DNA of 64,000 bases, from positions 62,324 through 126,323 of the forward strand of contig BMPS01000001.1 of NCBI GenBank assembly GCA_014647715.1, given 5' to 3'. The notes below the pieces were generated by a model. It ran no database searches. It had not been told where the DNA came from and was given only the letters and a program-made list of their open reading frames with translations. Origin of the DNA: Streptomyces cinereus. Lineage in GTDB: Bacteria > Pseudomonadota > Gammaproteobacteria > Pseudomonadales > Moraxellaceae. Each line of letters starts with the position of its first letter. The first letter of the stretch is position 1. Positions 24,801 through 33,823 of this stretch are shown here, piece by piece. A program made the position numbers and the translations under genes.

Positions 24801-25742
24801 CTATTTGCAAGCAGGTAAGATAGTTGTCGAGGTACAAATCGGCAAAAACCCTGCATCGGTTAAAACGTCTTGTGCTTTTGCCGATTTTAGATAATCCACA
24901 AAGATTTGACTGGTGTCAGGTTGATTCAAAATGATGCCATCTTGCAGAACTGGCGGATAACTATTTTTAGGCAGTATCAAATAGTTATTGCTTAGCGTAT
25001 TCACATTTTGCAGGGCAATGTTATTGGGTTTATTCAATACTTGAGACAGACTTACAAATCCAAAATCTGCTTTCCCACTTTCAGTTAACGCAAAAGTTTC
25101 ATCTAGAGTATTGGTATAGACAATCTTAGGCTTGATATTATTATAAAGGTTTTGATTGACCAACCAGGCTTCTGCTGCCACGCCATAAGCTAAATTCTCT
25201 GGATTGGCTATCGCTAAACTAAAGGGTTTATTGTCGAGCATCAACTGATCGAGCGTGGTAGTAGGGCTAATGTCCATAGGATATTTATGACTATAAAGCA
25301 CTAACTGACCACGGGTATAAGTAAAAGGCGATGATTTAACACCGTTAACGCTGGCAAGCATTTGCTTTGGGTAAGTCTGATTACCCGATAAATAAATATC
25401 AAAGTTTTGTGGATTGGCATTTACTGTATTATAGAGCGCAGTATTAGGCGCAAAAGTAATTTGAATCTTTATATTCGGGTAATTATGGTTAAAATCTGAT
25501 ACCAAGATAGGCAATACCATGCGAAGATTGGAAAAAGCGGCTATATGTAAATTTTCAATCGCTTTAGGTGAAGAGGCAACAGGCGCATTGGTTGAAATTG
25601 TTTTGGCAGGTTCTTTGCTAGATTGATTATTGGCCGCCGTTGAATTTTGATTGTTATTTGAAGAATTACAACCTGCTATGAATGCTATGACAATAAATAG
25701 CATCCTATTGAAAAAGTTCAAGGCAGGTTGATTAAAAGTCAT
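24801..25742 (-). CDS. ModA-like substrate-binding lipoprotein
   Basis: 313-residue periplasmic binding protein related to molybdate-binding ModA. Seen: a lipoprotein signal with lipobox FIAGC (C25), a polar S/N/Q linker (26-60), then LHIAAFSNLRMVLPILVSDF (the ModA ligand loop A-x-S-L-x replaced by AFSNLR), DIYLSGNQTYP, and the AYGVAAEAWL block near the hinge. No modB or modC permease or ATPase is adjacent, so it is an orphan component or part of a scattered system. Because ligand-loop residues deviate, the bound anion (molybdate, tungstate or something else) cannot be assigned. Convergent with the HIT gene. Confidence 0.8.
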   Translation of the reverse strand: MTFNQPALNFFNRMLFIVIAFIAGCNSSNNNQNSTAANNQSSKEPAKTISTNAPVASSPKAIENLHIAAFSNLRMVLPILVSDFNHNYPNIKIQITFAPNTALYNTVNANPQNFDIYLSGNQTYPKQMLASVNGVKSSPFTYTRGQLVLYSHKYPMDISPTTTLDQLMLDNKPFSLAIANPENLAYGVAAEAWLVNQNLYNNIKPKIVYTNTLDETFALTESGKADFGFVSLSQVLNKPNNIALQNVNTLSNNYLILPKNSYPPVLQDGIILNQPDTSQIFVDYLKSAKAQDVLTDAGFLPICTSTTILPACK

Positions 25743-25904
25743 AAATTAACAAATTTTACCCTAGTTTTAGCGATATTATGATTAAGTGGCGGGCAAGAAT
25801 ACTATACAAAGTAGTAAGTGAGTGTGTAAAAAACGTATCGATTTTATTGAAAAATTATTTTTTACGTATTTTTTGTTTTGAGGGAGAAATAATTGAAAAA
25901 GTTG

Positions 25905-25932
25905 TTGCAAAAAAAAAAAAAGTTGCTAAAAT
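25905..25932 (+). promoter_or_regulatory. Candidate stable-RNA promoter of tRNA-Leu
   Basis: TTGCAA (25905-25910), a 16-base A-rich spacer and TAAAAT (25927-25932), followed by the GC-rich ACCACCCC, resembling a stringent-control discriminator. It lies about 50 bases before the mature tRNA. Confidence 0.5.
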
Positions 25933-25983
25933 ACCACCCCACATAGCCGATTACAGATAAACTAAAAAGCTATAGCCATCCAT

Positions 25984-26070
25984 GCCAGTGTGGTGAAATT
26001 GGTAGACACGACGGATTCAAAATCCGTTGCCTTTAAAAGCGTGTCGGTTCGAGTCCGACCACTGGTACCA
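25984..26070 (+). tRNA. tRNA-Leu (anticodon CAA)
   Basis: Class II tRNA of 87 bases. Acceptor stem GCCAGTG (25984-25990) pairs with CACTGGT (26060-26066), then discriminator A and encoded CCA. D-loop with GGTAGACACG, anticodon stem ACGGA / TCCGT with loop TTCAAAA (anticodon CAA, reading UUG), a long variable arm and T-arm GTCGGTTCGAGTCCGAC. The body closely resembles E. coli leucine tRNAs of the CAA type. Confidence 0.96.
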
Positions 26071-26074
26071 AATT

Positions 26075-26104
26075 AAAGCTCCTAATAATAGGGGCTTTTT
26101 TTTT
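26075..26104 (+). terminator. Terminator of tRNA-Leu
   Basis: AAAGCTCCTA (26075-26084) and TAGGGGCTTT (26089-26098), one G-T pair, four-base loop, followed by a run of T to 26104. Confidence 0.88.
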
Positions 26105-26403
26105 GAACCAAAGTTTCTGCATAAAAAATTGCTGTATAAATGATTAAGATGTTATGTTTAATTGTTTATCAAGCAAATCTATAATGCTATAATGGATTAC
26201 ATGTTACTCAGTCGCAGTGCTAATACTTTTGTTAGGGGCTAATAAAAAAATTAAGTGATGATGACGGTCATATTACTTACTTAAATTTACAAAATTTACA
26301 AGCGTGTAGCATTCAACTTTGATTACAATTACGCACTATTATTGGTTTACTGTTAGATTTTGCCTTTTTACTCTACGAGCCTTTTATCTTACGAGATTGT
26401 CAC
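26105..26403 (+). promoter_or_regulatory. Promoter and leader region of the capsule locus
   Basis: About 300 AT-rich bases without a gene. Two overlapping -10 candidates, TATAAT at 26180-26185 and 26188-26193, stand with only weak -35 partners (TTTAAT or TTGTTT). If used, they give a leader of about 200 bases before wza. I looked for a JUMPstart/ops motif (GGCGGTAG) and saw none. Confidence 0.45.
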
Positions 26404-27522
26404 ATGTTAGCAAAGCTTATAAAATTATCTCCTCTCATCTTTGCACTTTCATTTGCTGGATGCAGCTCTAAAACAGCAATTATTAGCGGTATGAATGTGG
26501 GTAAATTGCCCGAATCGACAGCACCCGACCAACCCGTGTCTTTTGTAGCAGACAATGGCATGCGGTTTAATGTGACCGAATTAACGGCAAATAACATTCC
26601 TATGCCTAACCTGTTAGGCTCGAGAACGATCTCATTTCCGCCTGTTTCGAAGTCCGCTGCAACCTATAGTACAATTGCAAAAGGCGATGTGATTGAAATA
26701 TTCTTACCAGGATATCCTGAAATCACGCAAGGTGTTCAATCGGCAGGGAATAATATTTATGCCAATGGCTACCTAGTTGACCAGAGTGGTTTTTTGCAGT
26801 TTCCCATGATAGGGCGAGTGAAAGCGGAAGGGTTAACAGTTTCACAACTCACCAACCAAATAGCAAGCCGTTTATCTCGTTATCTTAAACATCCAGACCC
26901 GCAAGTACGGGTTATTTCTTATCGTGGGAATAAGTTCTATGTTGATGGACAGGTAAAATCGCCTGGACAATATGATATCGCGGATCAGCCAGTCAATCTC
27001 TATACGGCAATCAGTATGGCAGGCGGTACCATTAATACCTCAGATACCAATAACATTCAGCTGATACGCGACGGCAGAATCTACAACTTTGGTTTTAAAT
27101 CACTACAAAATGCGGGATATTCCCCAAATTCGCTATATTTGAGAAATGGTGATACTATCAAAGTCGGTGATATTACCAATCATAAAGTCACGGTAATGGG
27201 TGAGTTTACTAAACCCAGTACGATTCAAATTCCTGATAATGGGTTGAGTTTGATTAGTGCGATTGGGGAAGCCAATGGTATGGTGCCTACCTCTGCAAAT
27301 GCCAAGAGAGTATACGTACTAAGAGAAAACAGTTACCAAAATGAGTCAAATATTTATCATATTGATTTAACTTCCATTACAAATTTTTCGGTTGCAAATC
27401 GATTTAAAATGCAGCCGGGTGATGTGGTGTATGTAGATCCCACAGGTCTGACGCGTTGGAATCGTGTAATCAGTCAAATCTTACCATTCTCTTCAATTAC
27501 AAGTGTGGCTAGATCCTTTTAA
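26404..27522 (+). CDS. wza: Outer-membrane polysaccharide export lipoprotein Wza
   Basis: Forms the octameric outer-membrane channel for Wzy-type capsule or exopolysaccharide. 372 residues (E. coli Wza 379). Seen: lipoprotein signal with lipobox SFAGC (C20), the Poly_export domain around AKGDVIEIFLPGYPEI, repeats of SLBB domains (FYVDGQVKSPGQYDI and HKVTVMGEFTKPSTIQI) and a C-terminal amphipathic helix (TRWNRVISQILPFSSI) that would form the membrane pore. First gene of the locus; wzb follows after 17 bases and wzc after that, the classic wza-wzb-wzc trio. Confidence 0.95.
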   Translation: MLAKLIKLSPLIFALSFAGCSSKTAIISGMNVGKLPESTAPDQPVSFVADNGMRFNVTELTANNIPMPNLLGSRTISFPPVSKSAATYSTIAKGDVIEIFLPGYPEITQGVQSAGNNIYANGYLVDQSGFLQFPMIGRVKAEGLTVSQLTNQIASRLSRYLKHPDPQVRVISYRGNKFYVDGQVKSPGQYDIADQPVNLYTAISMAGGTINTSDTNNIQLIRDGRIYNFGFKSLQNAGYSPNSLYLRNGDTIKVGDITNHKVTVMGEFTKPSTIQIPDNGLSLISAIGEANGMVPTSANAKRVYVLRENSYQNESNIYHIDLTSITNFSVANRFKMQPGDVVYVDPTGLTRWNRVISQILPFSSITSVARSF

Positions 27523-27539
27523 ACGAATGGAAATTAACG

Positions 27540-27971
27540 ATGTCATTTAAAAAAATTTTAGTGGTATGCGTCGGTAATATCTGCCGTAGCCCCATCGGTG
27601 AAGCGTTATTACAGCAGCAGCACCCTAATCTAATCGTTAAATCAGCGGGATTAAGCGCATTAGTGGGCGAAGGGGCAGATGAAAAAGCCATTCAAGTGAT
27701 GGATGAATGGAATATTGATATGCGTAGTCATCGCGCCCAGCAGCTTACCCAAGAATTGATGCAAACCTTTGATTTAGTACTTTGTATGTCCAAAGATCAA
27801 GAGAGTTGGATCAAACAAAATTACTCAAGCCAACGTGGAAAAGTATATCGGATTGGTCACTGGATAAACGAAAATGTAGCCGATCCTTATAAACTACCCA
27901 TTGAAAAATTTTATGAAAGTCGAGCAGTGCTCAGTAAAGCCGTAGAAAGCTGGAAGGATAAATTAGCTTAA
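27540..27971 (+). CDS. wzb: Low-molecular-weight protein-tyrosine phosphatase Wzb
   Basis: Dephosphorylates the tyrosine cluster of Wzc, cycling it during polymer export. 143 residues, normal size. Seen: catalytic P-loop CVGNICR (C10 to R16) followed by SP, DLVLCMSKDQ, and the general-acid loop VADPYKLP. Lies between wza and wzc with the same direction, so substrate and partner are evident from context. Confidence 0.95.
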   Translation: MSFKKILVVCVGNICRSPIGEALLQQQHPNLIVKSAGLSALVGEGADEKAIQVMDEWNIDMRSHRAQQLTQELMQTFDLVLCMSKDQESWIKQNYSSQRGKVYRIGHWINENVADPYKLPIEKFYESRAVLSKAVESWKDKLA

Positions 27972-28071
27972 CTTCTAAAGCTAGCAAAGTTTTCGCAATT
28001 ATAAGAAAAATTTATTTATTCTGTAATAATTAAAATGTATTTTATCGTAGTTTAGCATCAAGTGAGTGAGC

Positions 28072-30240
28072 ATGGATCAGAAAGTAAATGATGATGTAAT
28101 TGATTTAAGAGCGTTAATCGCGGTCTTATTAAATCATTGGAAATTAATTGTATCAATGCTGTTACTTGGTTTATTAGGCGGTCTCTATTATGCCCAATCG
28201 GCAACGCCAATTTATAAAACCAACTCATTGATTCAAGTTGACAAAAAATCCTCAGGTGTATCTGCATTAGGTGCGGATGTTGCCGATCTTCTAAACGCTC
28301 AAGATGGTTCTGCACAAACGGAAGTAGAAATCATTAATTCTCGCATGATTTTATGGCCTGTTATCAATCAATTACATTTGGATTTAAATGTCAATCAGCT
28401 TAAAGACAGTTTCTTAGATAAATTACTGATCAAGAAAAATGTCTTAGTTAGTCATACAGACAATGGGGTGGGTAACTTAAAGGTGGGGCTTTGGATAGCT
28501 GAATTTAATGTCCCTTTGGCTTATCAGAATAAAAATTTCACTTTAACCGCCATAGACAGCCAAAATTTTAAACTGCTCTCTCCTGATGGCGCAGAGTTTA
28601 CGGGTAAAGTTGCAACCGCATCGCGTTTTAAAACGAGTGCAGGTAATATTGATATTCAAGTGACCTCATTAGCCCCGGGTTATTCTTATAACTTGAGTAA
28701 ACTTACACCGGCTAAGGCGATAGAAAACCTTAGAAAAAATCTTGCGGTGGCTGAAAAAGGTAAACAAACAGGCATTTTAGATGCTTCATTGTCAGGCGCT
28801 AATCAAGATGAAATCACCCATACGTTAACGCGTATCGTAAAAATGTATGAAACGCAAAATCTTGATAAAAGTAGCGCGGAAACGACTAAAACCCTCGCAT
28901 TTATGCAAGAGCAGCTGCCTAAACTCAAATCAAAACTTGCCGAAGCAGAAGCAAAATTTAATAATTTTCGTGAGCAAAATTCGACAGTTGATATTGATAA
29001 AGAAGCTGAATTAGCTATCAAAGTAAGATCTGAGATTGAAACCAATCTGCGTGAACTTGAACTAAAACGAGCAGAATTATCTGAGCGTTATACGGATGAA
29101 TATCCGGTATTAAAGCAATTAAATATGCAAATACAAGAGCTAAAAGACAAAGAAGATGCTCTTGAACAAAATATTACCCGTATTCCAGAGGTGCAACGTC
29201 AGTTTTTAGAGTTATCGAGTGATGTTAAGATTAGCAATGAAATTTATTTAAATATGCTCAAAAACTATGAGCAATTACAAATTGTCAAATCTGGACAATT
29301 GGGGAATGTACGCATCATCGATTTACCTATTAATACCTATGAACCTATCGCACCAAAAAAAGCACAAATTGTCTTAATTGCGACACTGTTAGGCTTGATG
29401 TTTGGCATCGGACTGGCCTTCTTAAAATCATTGCTATTCGCGGGCGTGAAAAATTTAGAAGAATTAGAGAACAATACGGATATTCCGGTGATTGGTGTCA
29501 TCCCTCATTCGCCTCGATTAACGCGGTTGTTAAAAAGTAAATCAACTAAAATTCCTTTGGTTGAAAAAATTGAACCTGAAGGGGTTGTCAGTGAGGGCTT
29601 TAAGTCCATTCGCACTCATTTATTGTTTAATGCAACAAAAACCGATGGCAATACGTTTTTGATAACAAGTGCAGGACCTGGTGTCGGTAAGTCATTTATT
29701 GCCGCCAATCTTGCCGTGGCAATGGCGATGACAGGTAAACGGGTACTGTTAATTGACGCCGATACTAGGTTAGGTCATCTGCAAGATCGATTTAATTTGC
29801 CAAATATCAATGGACTGGTTGATTATTTGATTGATGATACGATTGATGCGGCTAATAGCAGCTATATGATTCAAACCACGCTATATGAAAATCTGCATTT
29901 TATACCTAGGGGCAAAGGACATAGCCACGCTTCAGAATTATTATTAAATGGAAAAATGAAAGCGCTGCTAGATTTTTATCGCCAGTTTTATGATTATATA
30001 ATCATCGACACCTCACCTGTAATGGGCACTTCAGATGCACTATCGTTAGGGCAGTTGGTGGATTCAGTCTTATTTGTGACGCGTTACGATATATCAACTG
30101 TTAAACAAATTAATTATTCAATTGAAAGATTACAACGAGCAAATGTTAAAGTAGAAGGGATTATTTTCAATGATGCTAAGCAGTCTTTAATTGGCGCTTA
30201 TAATTATCACTATGGTTATGAATATAAATCAAAAAATTAA
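28072..30240 (+). CDS. wzc: Tyrosine-protein kinase / polysaccharide co-polymerase Wzc
   Basis: Inner-membrane BY-kinase that controls chain length and couples polymerisation to Wza. 722 residues from ATG 28072 (an in-frame GTG two codons earlier is less likely). Seen: N-terminal Wzz domain with first membrane helix (about 21-41), a long periplasmic coiled-coil region, second membrane helix near 435-455 (IVLIATLLGLMFGIGLAF), Walker A in SAGPGVGKSFIAANLA (about 532-547), Walker A' VLLIDADTRLG, Walker B YIIIDTSPVMG, and the C-terminal tyrosine cluster AYNYHYGYEY that is autophosphorylated and is the Wzb substrate. Confidence 0.95.
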   Translation: MDQKVNDDVIDLRALIAVLLNHWKLIVSMLLLGLLGGLYYAQSATPIYKTNSLIQVDKKSSGVSALGADVADLLNAQDGSAQTEVEIINSRMILWPVINQLHLDLNVNQLKDSFLDKLLIKKNVLVSHTDNGVGNLKVGLWIAEFNVPLAYQNKNFTLTAIDSQNFKLLSPDGAEFTGKVATASRFKTSAGNIDIQVTSLAPGYSYNLSKLTPAKAIENLRKNLAVAEKGKQTGILDASLSGANQDEITHTLTRIVKMYETQNLDKSSAETTKTLAFMQEQLPKLKSKLAEAEAKFNNFREQNSTVDIDKEAELAIKVRSEIETNLRELELKRAELSERYTDEYPVLKQLNMQIQELKDKEDALEQNITRIPEVQRQFLELSSDVKISNEIYLNMLKNYEQLQIVKSGQLGNVRIIDLPINTYEPIAPKKAQIVLIATLLGLMFGIGLAFLKSLLFAGVKNLEELENNTDIPVIGVIPHSPRLTRLLKSKSTKIPLVEKIEPEGVVSEGFKSIRTHLLFNATKTDGNTFLITSAGPGVGKSFIAANLAVAMAMTGKRVLLIDADTRLGHLQDRFNLPNINGLVDYLIDDTIDAANSSYMIQTTLYENLHFIPRGKGHSHASELLLNGKMKALLDFYRQFYDYIIIDTSPVMGTSDALSLGQLVDSVLFVTRYDISTVKQINYSIERLQRANVKVEGIIFNDAKQSLIGAYNYHYGYEYKSKN

Positions 30241-30284
30241 TGACATAAAAATCAATCATAGCTATATTTTCTACTAGGTTTTAT

Positions 30285-32240
30285 ATGAGTAATTCAACCA
30301 ACGCTGCTAATGTTACTAAGACTACTAAAGTACCTTTAGCTGTTAGCGTATTATCCAATGCGATTGAACAGCCTCGCTGGCTAAAAGTAGTGAGTCTGCT
30401 GGTGATAGATTATATTGCATCTATCATTACGTTGGTTTTAGCGATTGCCTTACGCTATGCAAAATTTGACTTTCATACCAATTTGTTGTCAATTATGCTG
30501 CTTGCCGCTTTACCTGTTATCTTTTTAGCGGTTACTAAGTTTTACTCGCATGTTATCCGAGTTTTCCAAGATGAGCGTATGCGTTGGGCGCTGGTAGTTT
30601 TGCTGGGTTATTTGTTAATTAGTCAAATACTGATTTTTTTAGGAGTAACCCCTGAGATTCCGAGAGCGGCGACCGCTATCCATGTTTTTTTGTTTTATTT
30701 ATGGATATGGAATAGCCGAATTGTTTTGCAATTTATTATTTCAAGAACATTGCATCCGGAATTTTATACACAAAAAAAAGAAAATGTATTAATTTATGGT
30801 GTGGGTCACATTACGAAAGATTTGATGCATGTACTTCATCAAACGCACCAATTTAAAATAGTTGGGATTATCGATGTCAATGATAACTTCATTGGTGCTA
30901 GGGTATTAGGAGTTAAAGTCTACCCTAAAGATAACCTTGAGTCTTTAATTACAGACTTAGAGGTTAATCATGTGTTTTTTGTGTTACCCAGCCATCAGCG
31001 TCATATCCAAGAGCGTATAGTCAAGCAGCTAGAAAACGTACCAGTTAAAATTAGTGAAATTCCAAGTTTGGAAGAAATCACCAGTGGTCGTATCAAATTA
31101 TCAGATATTAAACCTGTCGATGTGCTAGATGTACTACAACGAAATACGGTGAAACCAGATACATCGCTTCTTGCCAAAAATATCAAAGATAAAGTTGTGA
31201 TGGTGACAGGGGCGGGCGGTTCAATTGGTAGTGAGTTATGTCGCCAAATTTTAAAGCAGCAACCTAAAGCCCTGGTATTATTTGAACTGTCGGAGTATGC
31301 GCTTTATGCCATACATAGTGAGCTGCAAAAACTTGCCAAAAATATGCAGCAGGAAAGACAACTACCAACTGTGACGCCGCTGTATGTGCACCTAGGCAGT
31401 GTTACCAATCAAAAACTTATTGAACTGCTATGCACCCAATACGACGTTCAAACCATCTACCATGCAGCCGCTTATAAACATGTCCCTATCGTCGAAAGTA
31501 ACGAATACGAGGGTGTAATCAATAATTTTGTTGGTACGTTTAATACGCTACAAGGCGCAGTCAGCGCGGGTGTTGAGACTTTTGTGGCCATCTCCACTGA
31601 CAAAGCCGTCCGACCGACCAATGTCATGGGTGCGACCAAACGCATGGCAGAGTTAGCTTGTCAAGCGATGGCAGCAGACCAATCAAAAACCACTATCAGT
31701 ATGGTAAGATTTGGTAATGTATTAGGGTCATCAGGTTCTGTCGTACCGCTGTTTAATAAGCAAATTGCCGCAGGAGGGCCTATCACCCTGACGCATCCAG
31801 ACGTAACAAGGTATTTCATGACGATTCCTGAAGCAGCTCAGCTGGTTATCCAAGCAGGGGCAATGGCAAATGGCGGCGAGGTGTTTGTGCTTGATATGGG
31901 TGAGCCAGTCAAGATTATCGACTTGGCCAAGCGTATGATTACATTGAGTGGACTTAAAGTTAAAGACCAACATAATCCGAATGGTGATATTGAAATTGTC
32001 ATTGCGGGTTTACGCCCCGGTGAAAAACTGTATGAAGAGCTGATTATTGATGGGGATAATATAGAGAAAACGCAGCATCCTTTAATTATGAAAGCCAAAG
32101 AACGTTTTTATAGTTATGAGGAAATTAGCAGTGTGGTAGAACAAATTTCCCTACAAAATGTTAATACTAAAGATACTAGCTGGTTAAGAGCACAATTCTT
32201 AAAATATGTAGAAGGTTATCAATCGAAAAAATTGGATTGA
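30285..32240 (+). CDS. UDP-GlcNAc 4,6-dehydratase-type membrane enzyme (WbpM/CapD/PglF family)
   Basis: 651-residue nucleotide-sugar dehydratase. Seen: four N-terminal membrane segments (about 30-150), a first CoA-binding-like Rossmann region around LIYGVGHITKDLM, then the catalytic SDR domain with TGAGGSIGSELCRQIL (from about residue 308) and the modified active site ISTDKAVRPTNVMGATKR, where Met replaces the usual Tyr as in WbpM. The product would be UDP-2-acetamido-2,6-dideoxy-4-keto-hexose, precursor of QuiNAc, FucNAc or bacillosamine. The WbpV-like reductase at 40660 could complete UDP-QuiNAc or a related sugar. 44 bases after wzc. Confidence 0.93.
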   Translation: MSNSTNAANVTKTTKVPLAVSVLSNAIEQPRWLKVVSLLVIDYIASIITLVLAIALRYAKFDFHTNLLSIMLLAALPVIFLAVTKFYSHVIRVFQDERMRWALVVLLGYLLISQILIFLGVTPEIPRAATAIHVFLFYLWIWNSRIVLQFIISRTLHPEFYTQKKENVLIYGVGHITKDLMHVLHQTHQFKIVGIIDVNDNFIGARVLGVKVYPKDNLESLITDLEVNHVFFVLPSHQRHIQERIVKQLENVPVKISEIPSLEEITSGRIKLSDIKPVDVLDVLQRNTVKPDTSLLAKNIKDKVVMVTGAGGSIGSELCRQILKQQPKALVLFELSEYALYAIHSELQKLAKNMQQERQLPTVTPLYVHLGSVTNQKLIELLCTQYDVQTIYHAAAYKHVPIVESNEYEGVINNFVGTFNTLQGAVSAGVETFVAISTDKAVRPTNVMGATKRMAELACQAMAADQSKTTISMVRFGNVLGSSGSVVPLFNKQIAAGGPITLTHPDVTRYFMTIPEAAQLVIQAGAMANGGEVFVLDMGEPVKIIDLAKRMITLSGLKVKDQHNPNGDIEIVIAGLRPGEKLYEELIIDGDNIEKTQHPLIMKAKERFYSYEEISSVVEQISLQNVNTKDTSWLRAQFLKYVEGYQSKKLD

Positions 32241-32275
32241 CTAAATAAATTATTATCCATAATAAATAAGATTGA

Positions 32276-33811
32276 ATGTATATGTCTAATAAATTGATTT
32301 TTACTAATACGATAGCTTTATATTTACGTTTACTTATTACATTATTTGTAAGTCTGTTTACCACTCGCATTGTATTGAAAAACTTAGGCGTAGAAGATTA
32401 TGGACTGTATGGCACAGTGGCAGGCATTATTGCCTTAATCGCTTTTTTGCAAAATGCGTTATCAGGTGCAACTAACCGTTTTTTTAATGTTGAGATGGTA
32501 AAAGGCGATATTAAGCATATTCAGAAGCTTTTTAGCACGTCATTATTTTTGCATATCTGTATTGCAGTTTTTATTTGTTTGGCATTAGAAATTGTAGGTA
32601 TGTTTGGACTTAAATACTACATTCATATCCCAGAAGGTAAGTTAGTATTAGCCAGTAATGTTTTGCATTTATCCATTATTTCATTATTTATTTTAATACT
32701 AACTATACCTTTTGAAGCTTTATTAATTGCTAAAGAGAATTTTAAAGCATATGCGTTTATTAGTATTTTTGAGACGTTTGCAAAATTAGCAGTTGCGTAT
32801 TCGCTAGTATTTTTTACGTCAGAGAGATTGGTTTATTATGCGTTTGGGTTATTGTTATCGACCTTGTTAACTAGGTCTATATATGTATTAGTCACTAAAC
32901 ATTTATATCAAGAAGTGAGATTGAAGGCGGGCATTGATAAAGGATTTTTAAAGCAAATTTTTAGTTTTGTAGGCTGGGATTTATATGGTAATTTTGCTGT
33001 AATTTTAAGAGTTCATGGTACTACACTCATCATGAACAACTTTTTTGGTCTAATAATGGTAGCTAGTATTCAAATTGGTAATCAGATTTTAGCAGCAGTC
33101 AGTAGTTTTTCTAACAATTTTTTAATGGCAGTTAACCCTCAAATTATGAGAAGTTATGCTGAGAATGACACTAACAGAATGAATGAAATTACAATTTATT
33201 CATCAAAATATTCTTTTTATCTAATGTTATTGATATGTGTACCTATCATTATGAATATAAATTATATTTTAAGATTTTGGTTAGGTAATCCACCACAATA
33301 TGCAAGTATGATTTCAATTTTGACTTTACTTAACACGTTGCTGGCAATAATTTTCAATCCAATTATAACCCTCATACATGCTACAGGAAATATAAGAAAA
33401 ATTAGTTTTATAACGGGTAGTTTGATAATTTTAACTTTACCAATTACTTATTTTTTATTAAAAAATAAGTTTGATTATAAAGTAGTATATGTTTGTTTTA
33501 TATTTTGTAATTTGTTTGCCGGGCTGCTTAATCTCTACATTGCCAAAATTCAAGTTTTTAATTTTAATGTAAGAAAATTTATTTTTAACGTTTTATTAAA
33601 TGTACTTATGGTAGCGTCACTAATTTTTCTTGTCTTATATCAAGTTTCAAAAAATATAATTGTTGATAACTTTTTAATGTTTATTTTAGTGGGATTAATT
33701 GAAGGTATTTTTGCAATAACTTGTATCTATCTTTTTGGTATAGAAAAAAAACATAAAATTTTTATCATCAAATTTTTTAAAAGCAAGTTAAAAATGAAAA
33801 ATCATACTTAG
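32276..33811 (+). CDS. wzx: Wzx-type oligosaccharide flippase
   Basis: 511-residue polytopic membrane protein of the MOP/PST superfamily with about 14 predicted helices. It would flip the undecaprenyl-linked repeat unit to the periplasmic face. Seen: RLLITLFVSLFTTRIVLKNLG then GVEDYGLYGTVAG at the N-terminus, typical for the polysaccharide transporter family. Base composition is much more AT-rich than wza-wzc, marking entry into the variable cassette. Start ATG 32276 or the ATG two codons later; the ribosome site is weak. Assigned by topology and locus position; substrate unknown. Confidence 0.88.
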   Translation: MYMSNKLIFTNTIALYLRLLITLFVSLFTTRIVLKNLGVEDYGLYGTVAGIIALIAFLQNALSGATNRFFNVEMVKGDIKHIQKLFSTSLFLHICIAVFICLALEIVGMFGLKYYIHIPEGKLVLASNVLHLSIISLFILILTIPFEALLIAKENFKAYAFISIFETFAKLAVAYSLVFFTSERLVYYAFGLLLSTLLTRSIYVLVTKHLYQEVRLKAGIDKGFLKQIFSFVGWDLYGNFAVILRVHGTTLIMNNFFGLIMVASIQIGNQILAAVSSFSNNFLMAVNPQIMRSYAENDTNRMNEITIYSSKYSFYLMLLICVPIIMNINYILRFWLGNPPQYASMISILTLLNTLLAIIFNPIITLIHATGNIRKISFITGSLIILTLPITYFLLKNKFDYKVVYVCFIFCNLFAGLLNLYIAKIQVFNFNVRKFIFNVLLNVLMVASLIFLVLYQVSKNIIVDNFLMFILVGLIEGIFAITCIYLFGIEKKHKIFIIKFFKSKLKMKNHT

Positions 33812-33823
33812 AGAAAAATATAA

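Noticed and set aside
25778-25960. 60-codon open frame upstream of tRNA-Leu
   Set aside because: Runs through an A13 tract and the tRNA promoter; low-complexity Lys tail and no ribosome site.
26105-26403. JUMPstart / ops element upstream of the polysaccharide operon
   Set aside because: I searched for GGCGGTAG and close variants and saw none; the leader is simply AT-rich.
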